Shown piece after piece: positions 6,987-10,395 of a DNA stretch of 10,395 bases. Made by a program: the position numbers and the translations under genes. This DNA comes from Gammaproteobacteria bacterium (lineage in GTDB: Bacteria; Pseudomonadota; Gammaproteobacteria; UBA6429; Thiohalophilaceae): the NCBI GenBank assembly GCA_029880425.1, contig JAOUOK010000022.1, forward strand, positions 1-10,395. Reading direction: 5' to 3'. How positions within the stretch are numbered: the stretch's first letter is position 1; every line of letters starts with the position of its first letter. The notes under the pieces are model-generated. The model had not been told where the DNA came from and made no database searches. It saw only the letters and a list, made by a program, of their open reading frames with translations.

Positions 6987-8543
6987 ATGTCCAATAGTAA
7001 ACAAGACAAGTTAATAATTTTTGATACGACTTTACGCGATGGCGAGCAAAGCCCTGGCGCCTCAATGACCAAAGAAGAAAAAGTTCGTATTGCCAAGACT
7101 CTCGAAAAAATGCATGTTGATGTCATTGAAGCGGGTTTTCCTATTGCTAGTCCGGGTGATTTTGAAGGTGTACAGGCCGTTGCTCGAAGCATCAAGGACA
7201 GCACCGTCTGTGGCTTATCACGGGCACTGGATAAAGATATTGATCGTGCCGGTGAAGCCCTTAAAGATGCAAACCGTGGCCGGATTCATACCTTTATTGC
7301 TACTTCACCCATTCACATGCAAATGAAATTACGTATGGAACCAGAGCAAGTCATTGAACAGGCTGTTCACGCAGTGAAACGTGCACGTCAATATACCAAT
7401 GACGTGGAATTTTCACCCGAAGATGCAGGTCGTTCTGAACCGGAATTTTTATGTCGTATTTTAGAAGCCGTTATCAATGCCGGTGCAACAACTTTAAATA
7501 TTCCTGATACGGTAGGGTATAACGTTCCGGAACAGTTCGGTGGCCTGATTAAATATTTACGTGAAAACATTCCAAACTCAGATAAGGCAATTTTTTCGGT
7601 GCATTGTCATAATGACCTGGGTTTGGCTGTAGCCAATTCTTTATCAGCTGTGATGAATGGTGCACGACAAGTGGAATGTACTATTAACGGACTGGGTGAA
7701 CGAGCGGGTAATGCTTCGTTAGAAGAAATTGTAATGGCGGTTAAAACGCGGAAAGATATTTTCCCTTGTTCAATTGACCACATCGATACCACGCATATCG
7801 TTCCGGCTTCGCGTTTAGTTTCAGGTATTACGGGGTTTGCCGTGCAACCAAACAAAGCTATCGTGGGTGCCAATGCGTTTGCACATGAGTCGGGTATTCA
7901 CCAGGATGGTGTTTTAAAGAACCGTGAAACGTATGAAATTATGCGTGCAGAAGATGTAGGCTGGTCTGCGAATCGTATGGTACTGGGTAAACATTCAGGC
8001 CGTAATGCATTTCGTACCCGTTTACTTGAACTCGGTGTCGAGTTTAAATCTGAAAATGAATTAAATGATGCTTTTTCTCGTTTTAAAGATTTAGCTGATA
8101 AGAAACATGAAATTTATGATGAAGACTTGCAGGCACTGGTTACCGAAACAAACATGGCGGCTGAAAATGAAGTTTGTAATTTAGTGGCATTAAAAGTATG
8201 TACTGAAACCGGTGAAATTCCAGAAGCTAATATTACCCTGAATATTGTGGGTGAAGAAAAATCGGCAACGTCTATTGGAGGTGGTCCGGTTGATGCAACC
8301 TTTAAAGCAATTGAAAAGATTGTTAACAGTGGGACAGAGTTACAACTTTATTCGGTTAATAATATCACCAGTGGAACAGATGCGCAGGGTGATGTAACCG
8401 TGCGCCTTGAAAAAGGTGGTCGTATTGTTAATGGACAAGGTGCTGATACGGATATTGTTATTGCCTCCGCCAAGGCATATATCAATGCGCTGAATAAAAT
8501 TCTTGAACCATCTGAACGTGAACACCCGCAGGGTGATGTTTAA
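6987..8543 (+). CDS. leuA: 2-isopropylmalate synthase
   Basis: This enzyme condenses acetyl-CoA with 2-ketoisovalerate to 2-isopropylmalate, the committed step of leucine synthesis. It is 518 residues long, close to the 523 of E. coli LeuA. The start is taken as ATG 6987 ([20 protein letters not shown]), because GGAG at 6976-6979 lies 7 nt before it. A GTG at 6948 would add 13 residues that do not look conserved. The TIM-barrel catalytic domain has R17 and D18 in [13 protein letters not shown]206 and H208 in HCHNDLG, and [14 protein letters not shown] around 234-247. Metal ligands are D18, H206, H208 and N242. The C-terminal LeuA dimerisation/regulatory domain (about 390-505, with GGGPVDA at 431-437) binds leucine in the family, so feedback inhibition is expected. 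It has its own leader and terminator and so is probably a single-gene transcript. Confidence 0.97.
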   Translation: MSNSKQDKLIIFDTTLRDGEQSPGASMTKEEKVRIAKTLEKMHVDVIEAGFPIASPGDFEGVQAVARSIKDSTVCGLSRALDKDIDRAGEALKDANRGRIHTFIATSPIHMQMKLRMEPEQVIEQAVHAVKRARQYTNDVEFSPEDAGRSEPEFLCRILEAVINAGATTLNIPDTVGYNVPEQFGGLIKYLRENIPNSDKAIFSVHCHNDLGLAVANSLSAVMNGARQVECTINGLGERAGNASLEEIVMAVKTRKDIFPCSIDHIDTTHIVPASRLVSGITGFAVQPNKAIVGANAFAHESGIHQDGVLKNRETYEIMRAEDVGWSANRMVLGKHSGRNAFRTRLLELGVEFKSENELNDAFSRFKDLADKKHEIYDEDLQALVTETNMAAENEVCNLVALKVCTETGEIPEANITLNIVGEEKSATSIGGGPVDATFKAIEKIVNSGTELQLYSVNNITSGTDAQGDVTVRLEKGGRIVNGQGADTDIVIASAKAYINALNKILEPSEREHPQGDV

Positions 8544-8564
8544 TTCTTTACTATCAGAATATTT

Positions 8565-8607
8565 GCCTGTCTTGTTGTTGAAGTTTTCTCAACGAGCCAG
8601 GCTTTTT
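8565..8607 (+). terminator. Intrinsic terminator of leuA
   Basis: GCCTG at 8565-8569 pairs with CAGGC at 8598-8602. After a single T/C mismatch, CTTGTTG at 8571-8577 pairs with CAACGAG at 8590-8596, including one G-T pair, around a 12-nt loop. TTTTT follows at 8603-8607. It ends only about 12 nt before the next gene, so that gene depends on read-through or an unseen promoter. Confidence 0.85.
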
Positions 8608-8618
8608 AACGGGTTGTT

Positions 8619-9380
8619 ATGATGTCTGCACAGCAACAAGCCTACCTTAAAGCAATGGGGATCGATGTCTGGGTCGAACGAGATCCTGTTGCTTTGGTTG
8701 AAGACAGTTCGCGTATAGAGCCTGAACAACCTGTATCGGTAGAACCTGCAGCGACTGAAACTGTTGCTCAAGTTATTCCAGAAGCAGGACCTGTACGCAA
8801 TATCGAAGCTTTAAACTGGCCAGAATTTCAATCTGCTGTAGCAGAGTGCCAGTTATGTGATTTAGCAGCTAATCGAACTAAAGTAGTTGTCGGTGCAGGT
8901 AATCAATCTGCTTCGCTAATGATTCTTGGTGATGCACCAACCAGGCAAGATGAGCAACAGGGTATGCCTTTTAGTGGTGAGGCTGGTAACTTGTTAACTG
9001 CCATGATTAAGGCCATGGGTTATCAACGTAACGAGGTTTATATTTCTAACCTGGTCAAATGTCGAACAGCTGAAAATCAGGAGCCCGCTACCGATGAAGT
9101 GGAAGCTTGTAAAGCCTATATAACAAGACAGATTCAGTTAGTACAACCTAAAGTAATCCTGGTACTGGGAAGTGTTACCGCGCAACGATTCTTAAAAAGT
9201 AAATCAACCATGGCTCGCTTACGCGGACAATTACACTATATTGATGAACTTGCAGTTCCGGTTATTGTTACCTATGAACCGGGTTATCTTTTACGTTCAC
9301 CAAGTGAAAAACGTAAAGCATGGGAAGACTTACAACTCGCAATGAAAGAACTGTCAACTGTAAATATTTCATTAAAATAA
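8619..9380 (+). CDS. UDG-fold protein with HolD (psi)-like N-terminus
   Basis: This is a 253-residue protein. Residues 8-24 (AYLKAMGIDVWVERDP) match the LxxxGIxxWxxRxP motif at the N-terminus of E. coli HolD, the psi subunit of DNA polymerase III, which binds chi there. A variable linker (about 25-65) follows. Then comes a uracil-DNA glycosylase superfamily domain like family 4, with C77, C80, C148 and C164 spaced as for its 4Fe-4S cluster. Two active-site motifs differ: GEAPG reads GDAPT at 104-108, and the HPA-LLR motif reads EPGYLLR at 220-226, with Glu at the usual His. Like E. coli holD, it sits directly before rimI (23 nt). I infer a psi-like replisome role more than glycosylase activity. 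Automatic annotation would call it uracil-DNA glycosylase. The second ATG (8622) has better spacing to a weak ACGGG element. Confidence 0.8.
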   Translation: MMSAQQQAYLKAMGIDVWVERDPVALVEDSSRIEPEQPVSVEPAATETVAQVIPEAGPVRNIEALNWPEFQSAVAECQLCDLAANRTKVVVGAGNQSASLMILGDAPTRQDEQQGMPFSGEAGNLLTAMIKAMGYQRNEVYISNLVKCRTAENQEPATDEVEACKAYITRQIQLVQPKVILVLGSVTAQRFLKSKSTMARLRGQLHYIDELAVPVIVTYEPGYLLRSPSEKRKAWEDLQLAMKELSTVNISLK

Positions 9381-9403
9381 CCTGGCAGGATTAAGATTTT
9401 ACT

Positions 9404-9895
9404 ATGAGTGCAATACTTCAATCTCCTGAATCAGATTACTCGTTTAGAAAAATGCAGGAAACCGATCTTGATGAGGTTCTGGCTATTGAAGAGTCTGTTT
9501 ATAATTTCCCCTGGACACAGGGGATATTTCATGACTGTTTGAATGTTGGTTACTTTTGCAGGGTCTTAACACAGCAGGGAAAAATTGTGGCTTACAGCAT
9601 CATGTCGATTGCTGCAGGTGAATCACATCTTTTAACCATCGTTGTTGCCAAGGATAAGCAAGGCCATGGGTATGGTAAAAAAATGCTGGATGAAATGATT
9701 CACCTTGCGGTTAAGAATGATGCACAAGCGATGTATCTTGAAGTAAGAATCTCTAATAAAGCTGCTATTCAGCTTTATCATCAGCGTGGATTTAATGAAC
9801 TGGGTGTAAGGAACAATTATTATCCAGCAGAAAAAGGCAGGGAAGATGCATTAATACTTGCATTGGATTTAACTTTGGAAATGTCTTTTAACTAA
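9404..9895 (+). CDS. rimI: Ribosomal protein S18 alanine N-acetyltransferase (GNAT)
   Basis: This is a GNAT-fold acetyltransferase that transfers acetyl from acetyl-CoA to the N-terminal alanine of ribosomal protein S18. It is 163 residues long, slightly longer than the 148 of E. coli RimI because of an N-terminal extension of about 10 residues. The AIEESVYNFPWTQGIF segment (28-42), the acetyl-CoA binding loop QGHGYGKKML at 86-95, and LEVRISNKAAIQLYHQRGF followed by NNYYPAEKGREDALILAL are all characteristic of RimI. E113 and Y125 occupy the positions of the E. coli catalytic E103 and Y115. The gene follows the psi/UDG-like gene on the same strand by 23 nt and is probably co-transcribed with it, the same order as holD-rimI in E. 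coli. The ribosome binding site is weak. Confidence 0.93.
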   Translation: MSAILQSPESDYSFRKMQETDLDEVLAIEESVYNFPWTQGIFHDCLNVGYFCRVLTQQGKIVAYSIMSIAAGESHLLTIVVAKDKQGHGYGKKMLDEMIHLAVKNDAQAMYLEVRISNKAAIQLYHQRGFNELGVRNNYYPAEKGREDALILALDLTLEMSFN

Positions 9896-9975
9896 TTCAT
9901 TATTATATAGTCGAGTATTTTAACCCGGAGACAGTATACCTGCCTCTGAGTAGAAACTATTAAACAGGATTTAAG

Positions 9976-10197
9976 TTAGCCTGAAATGATATCGGGATGA
10001 AGTCCTTTGTGATGTAATTTATCCATTACCAGCATTGGAATATTAAAGTGTTCTTCATATTCTACAAGCATATCATGTGGAACTTTTGAATTGACTTCAA
10101 CATTAGTAACATGCGGAAGAGATTGCATAAGTTGTTTTAGTTCATTAAGAGATTTTTCGTCGAGAGTTTCATCGATATAGACTTGTATTGAATGCAT
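9976..10197 (-). CDS. Small HMA/ferredoxin-fold-like protein without CxxC
   Basis: This is a 73-residue cytoplasmic protein with no signal peptide, no membrane segment and no cysteine. An initial strand (MHSIQVYIDE), a helix (LDEKSLNELKQLMQSL), a strand (VTNVEVNSK) and a later helix/strand (about 43-70) resemble the beta-alpha-beta-beta-alpha-beta order of heavy-metal-associated domains. The LPHVTNVEVN stretch recalls the 'pGVxxVxv' of that fold. The metal-binding CxxC is absent, although His residues are present (H2, H29, H41, H50, H62, H63, H67). The Shine-Dalgarno sequence is excellent: GAGG lies 6 nt before the ATG (10204-10207 on the minus strand). It converges on rimI across an 80-nt gap. 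I recognise the shape only, and the function is unknown. Confidence 0.75.
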   Translation of the reverse strand: MHSIQVYIDETLDEKSLNELKQLMQSLPHVTNVEVNSKVPHDMLVEYEEHFNIPMLVMDKLHHKGLHPDIISG

Positions 10198-10214
10198 ACA
10201 ACACCTCGTTTTAT

Positions 10215-10245
10215 ATAATAATTACGTTTTTTAATTAATTATTAT
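10215..10245. repeat. 10-bp AT inverted repeat upstream of the small minus-strand gene
   Basis: ATAATAATTA at 10215-10224 is the reverse complement of TAATTATTAT at 10236-10245, with 11 nt between. It lies just upstream of the ribosome binding site of the 73-residue gene, where a promoter or operator would be. The A/T-only composition limits confidence. Confidence 0.3.
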
Positions 10246-10309
10246 TCCTCAGTGTTTTATAGAAGATAAAATATTGAACGTCAAGGAAACAAAAAACATT
10301 TAACAAATG

Positions 10310-10332
10310 TACATAATTTATAAAATTATGTA
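10310..10332. promoter_or_regulatory. Perfect 23-nt dyad, possible operator
   Basis: TACATAATTT at 10310-10319 is the exact reverse complement of AAATTATGTA at 10323-10332, separated by ATA. The dyad lies in the intergenic region between the small minus-strand gene and a possible plus-strand gene start at 10358. No T-run follows it, so it looks more like a protein-binding site than a terminator. Confidence 0.45.
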
Positions 10333-10357
10333 TGAGAATCACAGAGAGCATAATTTA

Positions 10358-10395
10358 ATGAGTAATCGAAGCTGGGATACTGAGAAATTAGTTTC
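10358..10395 (+). CDS. Possible start of an unidentified gene (cut by window edge)
   Basis: An open frame begins at ATG 10358 (MSNRSWDTEKLV...) and runs off the right edge after 12 full codons. A GAGAG element about 9 nt upstream could serve as ribosome binding site, and a perfect dyad lies about 25 nt before the start. The visible part is too short to identify, and the gene itself is inferred. Confidence 0.3.
   Translation, partial: MSNRSWDTEKLV

Noticed and set aside
9928..9946. Imperfect hairpin GAGaCAG/CTGcCTC after rimI as a terminator
   Set aside because: It contains an A/C mismatch and is not followed by a T-run on either strand. It might be weak, but I cannot support it as a terminator.

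Overview
The window looks like chromosomal core-metabolism DNA from a moderately AT-rich gammaproteobacterium that is not an enteric. The evidence for this is an IlvI/IlvH-type acetolactate synthase, a class I ketol-acid reductoisomerase, a Bacillus-type PssA, periplasmic DUF4124 proteins beside proS, and a psi/UDG-like gene directly upstream of rimI. I saw no insertion sequence, CRISPR array, tRNA, rRNA or phage gene. The genus cannot be named from the sequence alone.

Layout: Positions 1-1338 lie on the minus strand and hold two small DUF4124 genes followed by the N-terminal part of proS, which runs off the left edge. Positions 1342-1682 form a divergent intergenic region with a candidate promoter and a terminator-like hairpin before ilvB. 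Positions 1683-4979 hold ilvB-ilvH-ilvC, closed by a strong intrinsic terminator at 4990-5013. Positions 5044-6654 hold a phosphatidylserine decarboxylase-like gene and pssA. Positions 6655-6986 form the leuA leader, with a good sigma70-type promoter and a short reading frame whose last codons are almost all leucine. Positions 6987-8543 hold leuA, followed by a strong terminator at 8565-8607. Positions 8619-9895 hold a UDG-like/psi-like gene and rimI. Positions 9976-10197 hold a small minus-strand ferredoxin-fold-like gene. The right edge carries a perfect 23-bp dyad and the possible start of another gene.

How it works together: IlvB/IlvH and IlvC make the precursors of valine, isoleucine and leucine, and LeuA commits 2-ketoisovalerate to leucine. 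LeuA is probably controlled by leucine-codon sensing in the leader. PssA makes phosphatidylserine. The neighbouring Psd-like protein would be expected to decarboxylate it, but all three residues of the self-processing Asp-His-Ser triad appear to be replaced, so it is probably not a working decarboxylase. The gene before rimI joins an N-terminal motif like that of HolD (DNA polymerase III psi) to a four-cysteine UDG-fold domain with altered active-site motifs. These two degenerate-enzyme genes and the leuA leader are the most interesting parts of the window.
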